A DNA stretch of 64,000 nt. Source: Bdellovibrio sp. KM01 (GTDB lineage: Bacteria; Bdellovibrionota; Bdellovibrionia; Bdellovibrionales; Bdellovibrionaceae). This document shows positions 7,830 through 16,549 of the stretch, piece after piece. The stretch lies in contig NZ_CP058348.1 of NCBI RefSeq assembly GCF_013752535.1, positions 2,976,001 through 3,040,000 of the forward strand, written 5' to 3'. The number at the start of each line of letters is the position of its first letter. Within the stretch, counting starts at the first letter, position 1. The notes beneath the pieces were generated by a model. It saw only the letters and a program-made list of their open reading frames with translations, did not search any database and was not told where the DNA came from. The translations under genes were made by a program, and so were the position numbers.

Positions 7830-9278
7830 TTAGTTAAAAACTTTCGAACACATAAGAATATTACTTTTAGGTTCCAGTTGGCGTTTAAAAGCCTCGCCAC
7901 CAGCTTTTTGGAAGCGCTCCTCTGCCATGCTGCCGCTTTGTTCTGTCAAGGTGATTCCAGTTTTCGCTTTCACTTCTTCCACTACGGCTTCAATCACTGC
8001 CGCACTGTCTTGATAGCTGACGACCTCTTTATACGAGACCACTTCATCCGGGAAAATAATCAAAGGAGCCAGATACTCGACCTCTCCCGCCAACCCAGAA
8101 CTCATATTCGGGAATAAGCGACGACTGTCGATACGAACGGCAAGAATTCCACCACCCGCTTCAATTTTATTTTTACGAAACTTAGGTGCACCCACGAATC
8201 CCGCGACCACCTGAGGATCCAGACTGAATGAAATAAAGCTCGATGCCCGAGGGTCTCCCGAGTGATTCCAATACTGATTCGTAAGCAATTTCGTCGGAGC
8301 CGCATCATCAGCGTCAGCTTGTTGACGATTCGTCGTCAAAGAACGAAGACGACGAGTATAGCTGCCTTGATTCTTGGTTAAGACGGTAGAAAAGAATCCC
8401 AATCGCTCTGAACCATCGGGCAAAGTCATTCGTTGAACCTTGTCTGTCTCGTAATCAACGCCGCGAACTGCGACCACAGCATTCGTCAGATCTGGTGAAC
8501 GAATCGCCTGAAGCCAGGACTTCCAAACATTCGCTTCAAAGGGCTCCATCACACTCCAAGGCAAATAGGCCTCAAGCATGTTTGCAACTCCCGCACGATC
8601 ATTCTTAAGAACCAGATCATTCAGTTTCAATTCCTGCGCTTCCAAGGTATCCAGGATTCTCGACTCGGACCGATCCTTTAAAAGTTTGCGATCTTTAGCG
8701 CGCACTTCTTTAAAGGCCTGATCGACAAGTTTTTTAGTATACTCTTTCTCCGCTTCATAATTCCCCATAACCGCATCAACCTTGGCATCAAGGTTATCCG
8801 TCGCGTCGGCAAGGAATGACTTTGCATATTTCACAGAATTTACAGAATAAGAAAATCGAACTTCCTGATACTGCTTATCCGCCTGGGCTGCACGACTGCC
8901 ATGTTCGGCATTATAGAAAAGCTCCATGCGCCCATAACTAGCAGAAAGGTTCATATAAACCGTCTGAATAAAAGCCATCGAGCGAACCAAATATTCAGGC
9001 TGAGTCAGCGCCACGTCATCATAACGAAGCACATAAGTAGGCCGAGAATTCTCCATAGCCATTACCACTTCAGAGTGTTTCCCACCCGAAAGCGAAGAAA
9101 CCCTCTCAAGTCTCATAACCTTAGAATAAGTATTAATACGCCCAACAAACCTCTCAAGTCCCGCCAAAGCCTCAGACGGGCCAGCATGAGCCACAGCCCC
9201 GGCAAATAGGAAGCACCCCGTGACAACAACTGTCACGACCCTGCCAAAAGCTTTTGCAGAGATCCCAAGCCAATTCAT
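7830..9278 (-). CDS. Secreted protein with ADP-ribosyltransferase-like R-S-ExE signature
   Basis: 482 residues. The signal peptide is about residues 1-32 (AVAHA-G). Residues 35-255 are largely helical and unfamiliar. From about 260 the sequence carries the three marks of the R-S-E class of ADP-ribosyltransferases in order: Arg272 in VVAVRGVDY; Ser350 in SSFISFSLDPQVVAGF, which resembles the STS motif with its following helix; and Glu399-x-Glu401 in AGEVEYLAPLIIFPDEVV, the ExE loop before a hydrophobic strand and a turn. Such toxins transfer ADP-ribose from NAD+ to proteins. The middle residue of STS is Phe here, so activity is uncertain. The family call is by motif only. First gene of the operon with the HEXXH peptidase. 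Confidence 0.6.
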   Translation of the reverse strand: MNWLGISAKAFGRVVTVVVTGCFLFAGAVAHAGPSEALAGLERFVGRINTYSKVMRLERVSSLSGGKHSEVVMAMENSRPTYVLRYDDVALTQPEYLVRSMAFIQTVYMNLSASYGRMELFYNAEHGSRAAQADKQYQEVRFSYSVNSVKYAKSFLADATDNLDAKVDAVMGNYEAEKEYTKKLVDQAFKEVRAKDRKLLKDRSESRILDTLEAQELKLNDLVLKNDRAGVANMLEAYLPWSVMEPFEANVWKSWLQAIRSPDLTNAVVAVRGVDYETDKVQRMTLPDGSERLGFFSTVLTKNQGSYTRRLRSLTTNRQQADADDAAPTKLLTNQYWNHSGDPRASSFISFSLDPQVVAGFVGAPKFRKNKIEAGGGILAVRIDSRRLFPNMSSGLAGEVEYLAPLIIFPDEVVSYKEVVSYQDSAAVIEAVVEEVKAKTGITLTEQSGSMAEERFQKAGGEAFKRQLEPKSNILMCSKVFN

Positions 9279-9341
9279 TTCTATAAGCCTTTCGATCTAT
9301 AGTTCCAATCCAGTGAACTGCAAAAGCAAAGGCCATACCGA

Positions 9342-9366
9342 AAAGTGTCTCAAAGTAAGACACTTT
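9342..9366. repeat. Perfect 9-bp inverted repeat between regulator and ADP-ribosyltransferase-like gene
   Basis: Arms AAAGTGTCT (9342-9350) and AGACACTTT (9358-9366) with a 7-nt spacer. It lies after the TIGR02147 stop and 64 nt before the next gene's start on the minus strand. It could be an operator or a weak, AT-rich terminator with only four U residues following. On the minus strand it contains TTTGAGACACT, which recurs upstream of the 25.2 kb operon. Confidence 0.55.
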
Positions 9367-9372
9367 CTTTAG

Positions 9373-10215
9373 CTAATCTAATTTTCCGATTCTAAAGAAA
9401 TCCACAGCAAAGCAAACTAGTTCTTCTGCGGGCTCGGATTCGCGAATTTTTAAACGGGCATCACGAATCATATGGCTGATGGTATCGCGAATATTTTGAT
9501 AGTCCTCATTCGCCAACGATACCACCGAGGAATAATGGAGATCTTCTAGCTTAATTCCATTATCAACACTGTTCATAGTCAGCATGCGATAATTAGAATG
9601 ATTACGAACTTGCATCGGCGAATTCCATTCTAAATGCAGACGGCTGTTACCGAAAGTGATCTGGCCGTCTTTGTCCTTACGAACCAGATCTTTCGCCAAT
9701 AAAAACTCCAAAACATTTTCCACCAAAGAAATAGAAAGCCCCAGCCTAAGCGCGATCGTCTTGGCATTTCTCAGCGAGGGCAACGTCGCCGCGATGTGAA
9801 TCACAGAGTAATACCAGGCACTGTAATAGATCTGTTGATCTTGTTCCGACAGGACATGGGTGATGTCGGATTTTACTCGCTCTTTCATTCCCAGTTCTTT
9901 CGCGGTCTCAACTTGCTTCTTCAGTCGTGCGCGAAGATTCGCTGAGCCAGCGCGAGCATAAGCCACCATCAATAAAAGATAATCTGTTTCTGATTCTGAA
10001 AGTTTCAAATAGGCGGCAAGGTCCAACGCCTGCTCACTGCTAAAATTTAACTCTCCGGAAATCACCTGTGATAAAAATGATGTTTGCGTGCGCAGCGCTT
10101 TCGCCATGGCTGACAAAATGCCCCGCCCCTTCATGGGATGGGCTTCAATCCACTTCTGCAGATATTTTTTGTAGTCTTTAAATGAATAGATACTGGGTAA
10201 GGATGTTTCACTCAT
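9373..10215 (-). CDS. TIGR02147/DUF4423-family transcriptional regulator
   Basis: 280 residues. An N-terminal region (YSFKDYKKYLQKW, then a helix-turn-helix-like stretch with LSQVISGELNFSSEQALDLA) is followed by a helical domain and the C-terminal CFAVDFFRIG typical of the TIGR02147 family. That family is greatly expanded in Bdellovibrio and Fibrobacter and is thought to contain DNA-binding regulators of unknown ligand. It lies 94 nt upstream of the ADP-ribosyltransferase-like gene on the same strand, separated from it by a perfect 9-bp inverted repeat, and could control that operon. Confidence 0.8.
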   Translation of the reverse strand: MSETSLPSIYSFKDYKKYLQKWIEAHPMKGRGILSAMAKALRTQTSFLSQVISGELNFSSEQALDLAAYLKLSESETDYLLLMVAYARAGSANLRARLKKQVETAKELGMKERVKSDITHVLSEQDQQIYYSAWYYSVIHIAATLPSLRNAKTIALRLGLSISLVENVLEFLLAKDLVRKDKDGQITFGNSRLHLEWNSPMQVRNHSNYRMLTMNSVDNGIKLEDLHYSSVVSLANEDYQNIRDTISHMIRDARLKIRESEPAEELVCFAVDFFRIGKLD

Positions 10216-10422
10216 ACCCTGTTTTCGGCAGAAATCTGCTTAAAATGAAGGTCTGGACTTAATCAGCCGGGACCAATTTTACCCTTAATTATCAATAACT
10301 TACATATCAACTGGCGAGTAGCTTAAACATTCACCGACATCTTTCAAAAACTCCACCTGGATGCAATGCATTATTTCACGCTAAAACCCGTCCAACACAA
10401 ATAAGACCTTAAGGAGGTTGAT

Positions 10423-10782
10423 ATGAAAAATGTATTGTTGACGGCTACTCTGTTATTGATCGGCACTGCTGCTTTCGCTCAAGATGCTGCCCCAGTGGCC
10501 AGCTGCATGTTGCACGAGCAAGATCTAGCTACCGGTAAAGTGATTCAGGATAAATTCGTTGAGTTCACTAGTGCTGACAATAAAAACAATCCAAAAATCC
10601 CGGTTAATATTTTCGAAGTTCAGGGAACTAAAGTCAGATTTGAATACGCTCCATTTCAAGATGTGAAATATGTTGTTCTAAAAGCCTACGTCGGTGCCAC
10701 AGTCATTTCGACAAGCGGTAAAAATAAAGCCCAGATGATTATTGAAGATGGAAAATTTGTGACATCCATCAACTGCCAATAG
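10423..10782 (+). CDS. Small secreted hypothetical protein
   Basis: 119 residues with a clear signal peptide (about 1-19, AAFA-QD). The mature part of about 100 residues has two cysteines (SCML near its start, NCQ at the end) that could form one disulfide, and looks beta-rich. It has a very strong ribosome site (AAGGAGG, 6 nt from the ATG), suggesting high expression. No family recognised. A strong inverted repeat follows the stop codon. Confidence 0.7.
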   Translation: MKNVLLTATLLLIGTAAFAQDAAPVASCMLHEQDLATGKVIQDKFVEFTSADNKNNPKIPVNIFEVQGTKVRFEYAPFQDVKYVVLKAYVGATVISTSGKNKAQMIIEDGKFVTSINCQ

Positions 10783-10794
10783 CTGAAAAATACT

Positions 10795-10831
10795 GATACC
10801 GGCAACATTTTGAATTTCGATTGCCGGTATC
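10795..10831. repeat. 11-bp perfect inverted repeat after the small secreted gene
   Basis: Arms GATACCGGCAA (10795-10805) and TTGCCGGTATC (10821-10831) around a 15-nt loop, 13 nt past the stop codon at 10782. There is no T-run after it, so it is not a standard intrinsic terminator. It may be an mRNA 3'-end stabiliser, a Rho-linked end, or an operator for the gene that follows. Confidence 0.65.
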
Positions 10832-10920
10832 TGTCACTGTTTCAAGTTGAGACAGCCACTGACTCCAGTTTTGAACCCAGGCGGCATTAGATTTGCTCAT
10901 ATTATCTCTCAGGAGTACCT

Positions 10921-12108
10921 ATGCAAAATTTAAAATCTCCGACCGCGATTCTAGTGCTTTCACTTATCACCTTTAATGCATGGGCTGCAAGCCTGGTAAC
11001 TCCAGCTAAAAATCCTCCCAAGGTCATCTACTCCAGCAACGGTAAAAATTCACAATCAATTGTGCCCAGTACAGAACCTACGGAAAAAGACTATGAAGAT
11101 ATGGTTCGCAAAGAGGGCATAAAACCATCGGCAGCTTTGGCTCAAGGCGGCGACTCTGGCGGAGGCGGCGGCATGGTTGTTGTGTCCGATGGCATGGTAA
11201 AGCTCGTGGATCTGATCAATCCAAACGAAAGATTTTTAGATCGCATCAAGAGAATGTCTCCTGCAGAGTACAATGAATACATCAATGACTCCGTTTATCG
11301 TGATCAAGGCCCTTTGCGTTCTTTGGGACATATTGGACTTTTCAGCGAGGTCTTTAGCAACTCGCTAGCGGCCTTGGAAGAAAGCTACTCGGAATTTCCG
11401 CTATTCGCTTCACTTGCTTATAACCGCTGCTGGTCCCTAACCACGACGACATTCTTCTTTGATCCAAGAATCAAACTTGGCGCTAAAGCCAATGAAAATA
11501 ATTTTTACTCCCCAAGACTTCCCCGTCATATTCAGGAGCCCGCGGCCTATTTCTTTGGAAATACCATTATTCTTTCCGCCCGCTTACTGGATCTTATGGA
11601 TGCGCGCAATTTAAAGGCTCTGGGTATACATGAATGCCTCAGAAATCTGAATGGACAGGCCCTTGATGTTGGCCTTAACACATCCGAGATCGAGGCCGTC
11701 ACTCGATATTATATGAAGGTCACTCTACCTGGGGACCCCGCATTGGTTGCATCCGCGAAAGCCAAAACTTTAAAGCCCAAAAACGTTCCGTGGATTCGAA
11801 ATGCCCTGCGCATGGGCGCCGCTCGATATGAAATATCTTCGTTGCTGAAACGACTTCAGAACGGTGACTCGAGCGTTACTGATCGCGAGATCGAGAAGTG
11901 CGGCGAACAATACAAACAAGCAAAAAAAATAGTACAAGAAGATATGATTCACCAAATAACGATCGAGCAAGACTGTTATTTCCGACTGTTCGCAAGCCTT
12001 GAAGACAATCGCCTGCGATGGAATAAGAACTTACGAGAACTCAATCAAATGTCCATCAACGACATTATCCAAGCGCACACGGTGCTTTTGCCGAAATTCT
12101 GCAAATAA
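10921..12108 (+). CDS. Secreted hypothetical protein with Gly-rich linker
   Basis: 395 residues with a signal peptide (about 1-22, NAWA-AS). After a polar segment comes a glycine-rich stretch (GGDSGGGGG at about residue 77), then a folded region. GIHECLRNL at about residue 235 resembles a zinc-binding HEXX helix with Arg in place of the second His, so it is probably not an active HEXXH peptidase. Family not recognised. The RBS region is AGGAG 6 nt before the ATG. It ends just before a strong hairpin terminator. Confidence 0.65.
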   Translation: MQNLKSPTAILVLSLITFNAWAASLVTPAKNPPKVIYSSNGKNSQSIVPSTEPTEKDYEDMVRKEGIKPSAALAQGGDSGGGGGMVVVSDGMVKLVDLINPNERFLDRIKRMSPAEYNEYINDSVYRDQGPLRSLGHIGLFSEVFSNSLAALEESYSEFPLFASLAYNRCWSLTTTTFFFDPRIKLGAKANENNFYSPRLPRHIQEPAAYFFGNTIILSARLLDLMDARNLKALGIHECLRNLNGQALDVGLNTSEIEAVTRYYMKVTLPGDPALVASAKAKTLKPKNVPWIRNALRMGAARYEISSLLKRLQNGDSSVTDREIEKCGEQYKQAKKIVQEDMIHQITIEQDCYFRLFASLEDNRLRWNKNLRELNQMSINDIIQAHTVLLPKFCK

Positions 12109-12110
12109 AA

Positions 12111-12132
12111 AAAGCCCGGTTTCCCGGGCTTT
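12111..12132. terminator. Bidirectional intrinsic terminator
   Basis: Stem AAAGCCCGG/CCGGGCTTT with a 4-nt loop between two convergent genes. The A-run on its left provides seven U residues for transcripts coming from the minus-strand protease gene. Confidence 0.9.
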
Positions 12133-12167
12133 CAACAACAACTAACATGTCAAATCTAGCAACAAAC

Positions 12168-14186
12168 TTATTTAGCTGCTTGTTTCGGCGTCGCCGGTAA
12201 GGCTTTGCCGTCTTCAAGCTGAATCAGATCTAGAAGTACATTCGTCGCCTCTTGGATATCTGCGCGCTTCAAGTACTCTTCGTTCTTTTTCGCTTTGCTT
12301 GCTACTTTTTTGGCTTTCTCTTTTTTCTCTTTTTCGTTTTTATCTTTTAGCACTTCGCTCACACGGATCACTTTTCCGCGGGCTTTAGCTTTGTTCAACT
12401 CATCCACGATCTTTTTGAAATCGTCAGATTTCGCCACACGCTCAGAAGATCTTTCAGACAAAGTTTTCAACCAGTCTGTTTTAACTTCTTTCCATGTGCC
12501 AGGGCCTTCCTTAACGTAAGCATCTGGAGAGATGAAGGATTCAATTGTTTTCGGTGGCAAAGAGTAATCCATGTATTTCTCACCGATATCATCAGTCGAG
12601 AAAGGACCTGGAAGAACCACATCGGCATCAACACCGCGGTGCTGAGTCGATTTACCAGATGGAACAAAGAACATACCGACTGTTACTTTGATTGCGCCCA
12701 AGTTGTTCGGGATCGGCAATACAGATTGAACAGAACCTTTACCGTAAGTGTGGTCACCACCAACGATCACGGCACGTTTATAATCCTGCAAAGTACCAGA
12801 AACGATCTCAGAAGCGGATGCAGAGATACGGCTTGTCAGAACAACCAATGGTCCCGCCCAGTCAACTGTCGCATCTGTATCACGAAGAGCGGCTTCGGCA
12901 CGGCCTTCATTTTTAGAAGATTGTTTCACCACGTTACCTGTTTGGAAGAACAAACCGGCAATTTTAACGGCGTCTTCAAGCGAACCACCACCGTTATTAG
13001 AAAGATCCAGCACCAAGCCGTCAGCTTTCTTTTCAACTGCTTCTTTGATCAATTTCTTCATGTCAGCTGCAGAAGATCTGCCACCGCGACGAGAATCCGC
13101 ATAGAAGCTTGGGAAATTCAGGATACCGATTTTTTTCTTTTTACCTTCAACTTCTTTTTCGATGAAAGTCAAAGAAGCTGCTTCGTCTTCAAGATTTACT
13201 TTTTCACGAGTCAAAGTAACATCGAAACGTTTTTTGCCTTCACCTGCTTTACGCAAGATCGTCAAACGAACTTTAGTGCCTTTGTCACCGCGGATTTTCT
13301 TAACAACATCTTTCAAATCTTGATCGATGACGTTTTCCATTTGGCCTTTTTCCTGACCAACAGCGATAATTTTATCCTGCGGTTCGATCAAGCCAGATTT
13401 TGCAGCAGCACCACCTGGAACCAGGGCTTCAACTACAGTGAAACCGTCTTGGGAAGAAAGAGTCGCCCCGATACCTTCCAAAGAAAGACGCATTTGGATT
13501 TCGAAATCCTCAAGAACGTCTTTAGAGAAAAAGCTAGAGTGTGGGTCCAAACCTCTTGCGAAAGAATCCAAGTAACCTGACAACAGGTCATCTTGAGAAG
13601 TTTCTTGCGTACGTTTCACCGCGCGCTCGTAGTTTTTCTCGACATTCTTTTTCGCTTCTTCCAACTTCATATCCGTTGCAAGATAGTTGCCGATTTGGAA
13701 TTGGATGTATTTTTTCAAATACTCATTGGCTTCATCAGAATTTTTAGGCCATGGTTTTTTATCCGGATCGAAAGCGAACTCTGTCTTTTCGTCGAATTTA
13801 AAATCTTTACCCAAATATTTCTTGGCAAAGTTCGCGCGGTCTTGAACTCTTTCAAGAACCAACTTTTGGGCTTTGTCCAAAAATGTACAATCTCTGTTTT
13901 TGGTTTTTTCAAAAACATTCGCCATGTCTTTTTTGATGCTATCAACATCGGCTTGAGTCAGATAAATTTTGGAAGGATCCAAACGTTTCAAATATTGTTC
14001 AGTCACGCGGGTTGCAAGATCTGCATTGCGATCAGAATATTTCACGTGATTTGCCAGGAACCCCTGCTCGATGACGGAGATATAACGACACTCCAAACCG
14101 TCTTTTAATTGTGCAGTGGCAACTGACGTGATAGCGAGAGACCCCGCAACAACTAAACCCTTTAATCCCTTTGAGATTGAACTCAT
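12168..14186 (-). CDS. prc: Tail-specific (C-terminal processing) protease, S41 family
   Basis: 672 residues from the ATG at 14186, which has GGAAGGA upstream; a start 42 nt earlier would add a segment before the signal peptide. Order: signal peptide (ends VATA-QL), helical Prc-type N-terminal domain (RLDPSKIYLTQADV), PDZ domain around residues 235-330, and the S41 catalytic domain with Ser459 in ISASASE and Lys483 in TYGKG, the Ser-Lys dyad. The length matches E. coli Prc/Tsp, which cleaves periplasmic proteins at their C-termini and regulates murein hydrolases. The C-terminus is a Lys-rich region ending in a short hydrophobic tail. Confidence 0.92.
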   Translation of the reverse strand: MSSISKGLKGLVVAGSLAITSVATAQLKDGLECRYISVIEQGFLANHVKYSDRNADLATRVTEQYLKRLDPSKIYLTQADVDSIKKDMANVFEKTKNRDCTFLDKAQKLVLERVQDRANFAKKYLGKDFKFDEKTEFAFDPDKKPWPKNSDEANEYLKKYIQFQIGNYLATDMKLEEAKKNVEKNYERAVKRTQETSQDDLLSGYLDSFARGLDPHSSFFSKDVLEDFEIQMRLSLEGIGATLSSQDGFTVVEALVPGGAAAKSGLIEPQDKIIAVGQEKGQMENVIDQDLKDVVKKIRGDKGTKVRLTILRKAGEGKKRFDVTLTREKVNLEDEAASLTFIEKEVEGKKKKIGILNFPSFYADSRRGGRSSAADMKKLIKEAVEKKADGLVLDLSNNGGGSLEDAVKIAGLFFQTGNVVKQSSKNEGRAEAALRDTDATVDWAGPLVVLTSRISASASEIVSGTLQDYKRAVIVGGDHTYGKGSVQSVLPIPNNLGAIKVTVGMFFVPSGKSTQHRGVDADVVLPGPFSTDDIGEKYMDYSLPPKTIESFISPDAYVKEGPGTWKEVKTDWLKTLSERSSERVAKSDDFKKIVDELNKAKARGKVIRVSEVLKDKNEKEKKEKAKKVASKAKKNEEYLKRADIQEATNVLLDLIQLEDGKALPATPKQAAK

Positions 14187-14302
14187 GATGGTCCTTCCTT
14201 GGCTCTCGGGCGAGAGCGTCCTAATCACTTAAGATTAGCAGGATTTTTTTCCAGAGCATTCAATTTGTGTGAGAGTTCAAAAATTTAGGACTGTAAGATT
14301 GT

Positions 14303-15205
14303 TTAAGACTTACGTCGGTCTTCTTCAAAAAAGGACAGTTGGGAGAGATCCTCCACTTTTTGACCTTGGAGTCCGCCCACTTTGACTTCATGTTTGATGA
14401 AACTGCCATGCTGAGTTTCGATCATAAAGAACGACATCTCCGGGAACCTCGCCTTAAGTCGAGTCATCTCCTCGACGATGAGTTCGATGTTCTTAGGATC
14501 ATCATCAGACATCCCAAATCGGTGATGAGCGTTATACCCATAAATCTCGATGGCTTTTTCAACACTGGCTCTGATAGCACGCTGTTTTAGCTCAGCCGTG
14601 CCCTCAGTGAAGTTAATGTCACCCAGCAAAGTACGAGTCGGTTTATGACTGACCGGATACAAGCTTAAGTAATTCGGCTCCAGAGGCAAAACTTTGTTTT
14701 TGACGAAAACCTTAATCCCCTCTTTTAGAGTATCAGGGTGATGGCCGCGAGCCGTTATCACAGATAGAGGCCGCTGATTGAACGTCGCGTGATAAAAACA
14801 TTCCCAGGAAGGACCCTTCCATTGAAAGTCAGGGAAACCCAAAGCCGCGGCAACGTCTTGAACAAAGACCTGGCTTTTACCGGCAAGTTTTTCCACGTCA
14901 GAAATACTATGATCACGGAAATTGCGGAAGGTACCTGTCACATCACAGAAGTCGATTTCAAATTCACCATACACACCGCTTCTGCCAATGGTCGCATTGT
15001 GCTGGGCAAAATCTCCACTGGAGATATGCTGTTCAGCGCGGGTTTCCTTATGGAATAAAATCAATGGCGTGGTTAAGAAAGCGATGTTGTCATCAAAGTC
15101 GAAGAAGTAAAAACTGCGGCCGCCCAGATGAAAGTTTCTATCTTTCTCTGGAGTACGATTTATTCCTAAATCGAGTTGGCCTTTTCGTTTTTGATCTTCA
15201 CTCAT
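14303..15205 (-). CDS. HAD-superfamily-like protein
   Basis: 300 residues from the ATG at 15205, with AGAGGA 9 nt upstream; an ATG 9 nt earlier would sit directly against that site. HAD-like marks are FYFFDFDDNIAFL (motif I Asp pair), SVITARGHH (motif II-like) and FGMSDDDPKNIE (motif IV-like). The large insert between motifs I and II is not typical of a small phosphatase. Function and substrate unknown. Cytoplasmic; stands alone between the protease and the BlaI operon. Confidence 0.65.
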   Translation of the reverse strand: MSEDQKRKGQLDLGINRTPEKDRNFHLGGRSFYFFDFDDNIAFLTTPLILFHKETRAEQHISSGDFAQHNATIGRSGVYGEFEIDFCDVTGTFRNFRDHSISDVEKLAGKSQVFVQDVAAALGFPDFQWKGPSWECFYHATFNQRPLSVITARGHHPDTLKEGIKVFVKNKVLPLEPNYLSLYPVSHKPTRTLLGDINFTEGTAELKQRAIRASVEKAIEIYGYNAHHRFGMSDDDPKNIELIVEEMTRLKARFPEMSFFMIETQHGSFIKHEVKVGGLQGQKVEDLSQLSFFEEDRRKS

Positions 15206-15357
15206 GGAACACATTCCTCTTACGGGCTTCAAAATTTACCAAATAAATCGAAGCGACGAAAGAGCCCTGCACAATTTTCTTTTTTACCAGGACTGTGACT
15301 ACTTGTTAGACAGAGCAAAGGGCCCTGTCCAGTCAGAGTTTGGTTAGGAGGCCAAGC

Positions 15358-15729
15358 TTACATCTCCTCAAAAGCCCCATCGGCTTTTTTAGAGTCCTTT
15401 GGGGAAGGATCTTGGACACTTGCAGGTTCTTTGGTCGTAGCGGCGGCTGGCTTAACGGGCTCCTTAGGAGTTACATCTTTGCCGGTCGTTCCCCACTCGC
15501 CACGGCACTTTTTCAACGCATCGTCCATCGACGACAAAGAGGTCTGCTTGGCAGTGACTGCGCAGTTCACCACTTCAGGATAATCCCCAGAGCAGAGCTT
15601 TTCAGCATCCGCCGAGGAAATCGAAAGGGAGCGGGCCCGGATCGTCGTCACGCACTGCTGCTGAGACTGCACTTGAGCCCAAGAAAATTCGGCTGCCGTC
15701 AATAAAAGGACCATAACCAGTATTTTCAT
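15358..15729 (-). CDS. Small secreted Cys-containing protein
   Basis: 123 residues from the ATG at 15729 (AGAGGG upstream). Signal peptide about 1-19 (FSWA-QV). The mature part has four cysteines (QQC, KLC, NCA, KKC) in about 60 residues, then a Lys/Pro/Ala/Asp-rich low-complexity tail. No family recognised. It lies 32 nt after the DsbA-like lipoprotein gene and is the last gene of the BlaI operon. A link between the thiol oxidoreductase upstream and these cysteines is plausible but not shown. Confidence 0.65.
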   Translation of the reverse strand: MKILVMVLLLTAAEFSWAQVQSQQQCVTTIRARSLSISSADAEKLCSGDYPEVVNCAVTAKQTSLSSMDDALKKCRGEWGTTGKDVTPKEPVKPAAATTKEPASVQDPSPKDSKKADGAFEEM

Positions 15730-15761
15730 ATTTCCCTCTACAGATGACTTTAACATGGGCT

Positions 15762-16529
15762 TTATTTAGGTTCCACTGTCGTTAGCGCAATGATCTTGTC
15801 GATTTCTTCTTTGGGCTGAGCTCCGTGCAAAGCAACCCCATTTACCAGAATAACCGGCGTTCCAGTAAAACCCATCTTCTCAAATTCAGACATATCATTT
15901 TTGACGATCATTTGAACTTCTGTGGAAGTGATGTCTTTCGCCACTTTCGCCATATCAGCACCGGCTTTTTTAGCCATCTGACGGATAAAATCTACGTTCT
16001 TAAGACTTTTTTGGTTTTCAAAAAGCAGGTCATAGAACTTCAAAGCTTTCGCACGGTCTTGTTTAAAGATCGCTTCAAAGTAATAAGCTGCTGGTTCTGC
16101 CATGGGATGGAAACTTAAAGGCATGTGTTTATAGTACAACTGAACATTGCCTGCATTTTCTTTCATCACTTCTTTGATAACGGGATGAGACATCGCACAA
16201 GCAGGACATTGAAAGTCAGCGTATTCGACAATCGTGATTTTCGCTTTGGCCGTTCCGGCCAGGCGACGTGAATCTGACAACGCAGGCTTCAACGGATTTA
16301 GAATCTGTTGCTCCTGTTGCTTTTTCATTTCAGACATTTGTTTTTGCTGTTGATTTTGTTGGGCTTTGCGAGCCGCTTTATTCACAACTTCAATGAACTG
16401 CTCTGGGTTGTCTTCAATCACATCAAAAACCGCTTTGGGATTTTTCTTTAAATAGTCAGCAATCTGCTTATCGCTCGTAGCACAGGCTCCCAATACTGAC
16501 ATCATCCCCAAAAGTATCATTTTTTTCAT
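15762..16529 (-). CDS. DsbA-family thiol oxidoreductase, lipoprotein
   Basis: 255 residues. The signal ends LGA-C16, a lipobox, so the protein is probably lipid-anchored. A Gln/Lys-rich linker (about 50-75) leads to a thioredoxin-fold domain with the active site C108-P-A-C111 and the cis-Pro loop GTPVILVNG. The CPAC/helical-insert layout fits the DsbA/thioredoxin_4 group, which introduces or isomerises disulfides in exported proteins. It follows the M56 gene by 20 nt and belongs to the BlaI-controlled operon, so its expression may respond to envelope stress. Confidence 0.85.
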   Translation of the reverse strand: MKKMILLGMMSVLGACATSDKQIADYLKKNPKAVFDVIEDNPEQFIEVVNKAARKAQQNQQQKQMSEMKKQQEQQILNPLKPALSDSRRLAGTAKAKITIVEYADFQCPACAMSHPVIKEVMKENAGNVQLYYKHMPLSFHPMAEPAAYYFEAIFKQDRAKALKFYDLLFENQKSLKNVDFIRQMAKKAGADMAKVAKDITSTEVQMIVKNDMSEFEKMGFTGTPVILVNGVALHGAQPKEEIDKIIALTTVEPK

Positions 16530-16549
16530 ACCGCAACTCCCCTACTTTT

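Noticed and set aside
12639-13580. 313-residue open frame antisense to the tail-specific protease gene
   Set aside because: It mirrors the codon pattern of the protease, has Phe/Thr/Arg-rich composition and no ribosome site. The protease on the other strand has complete catalytic motifs.
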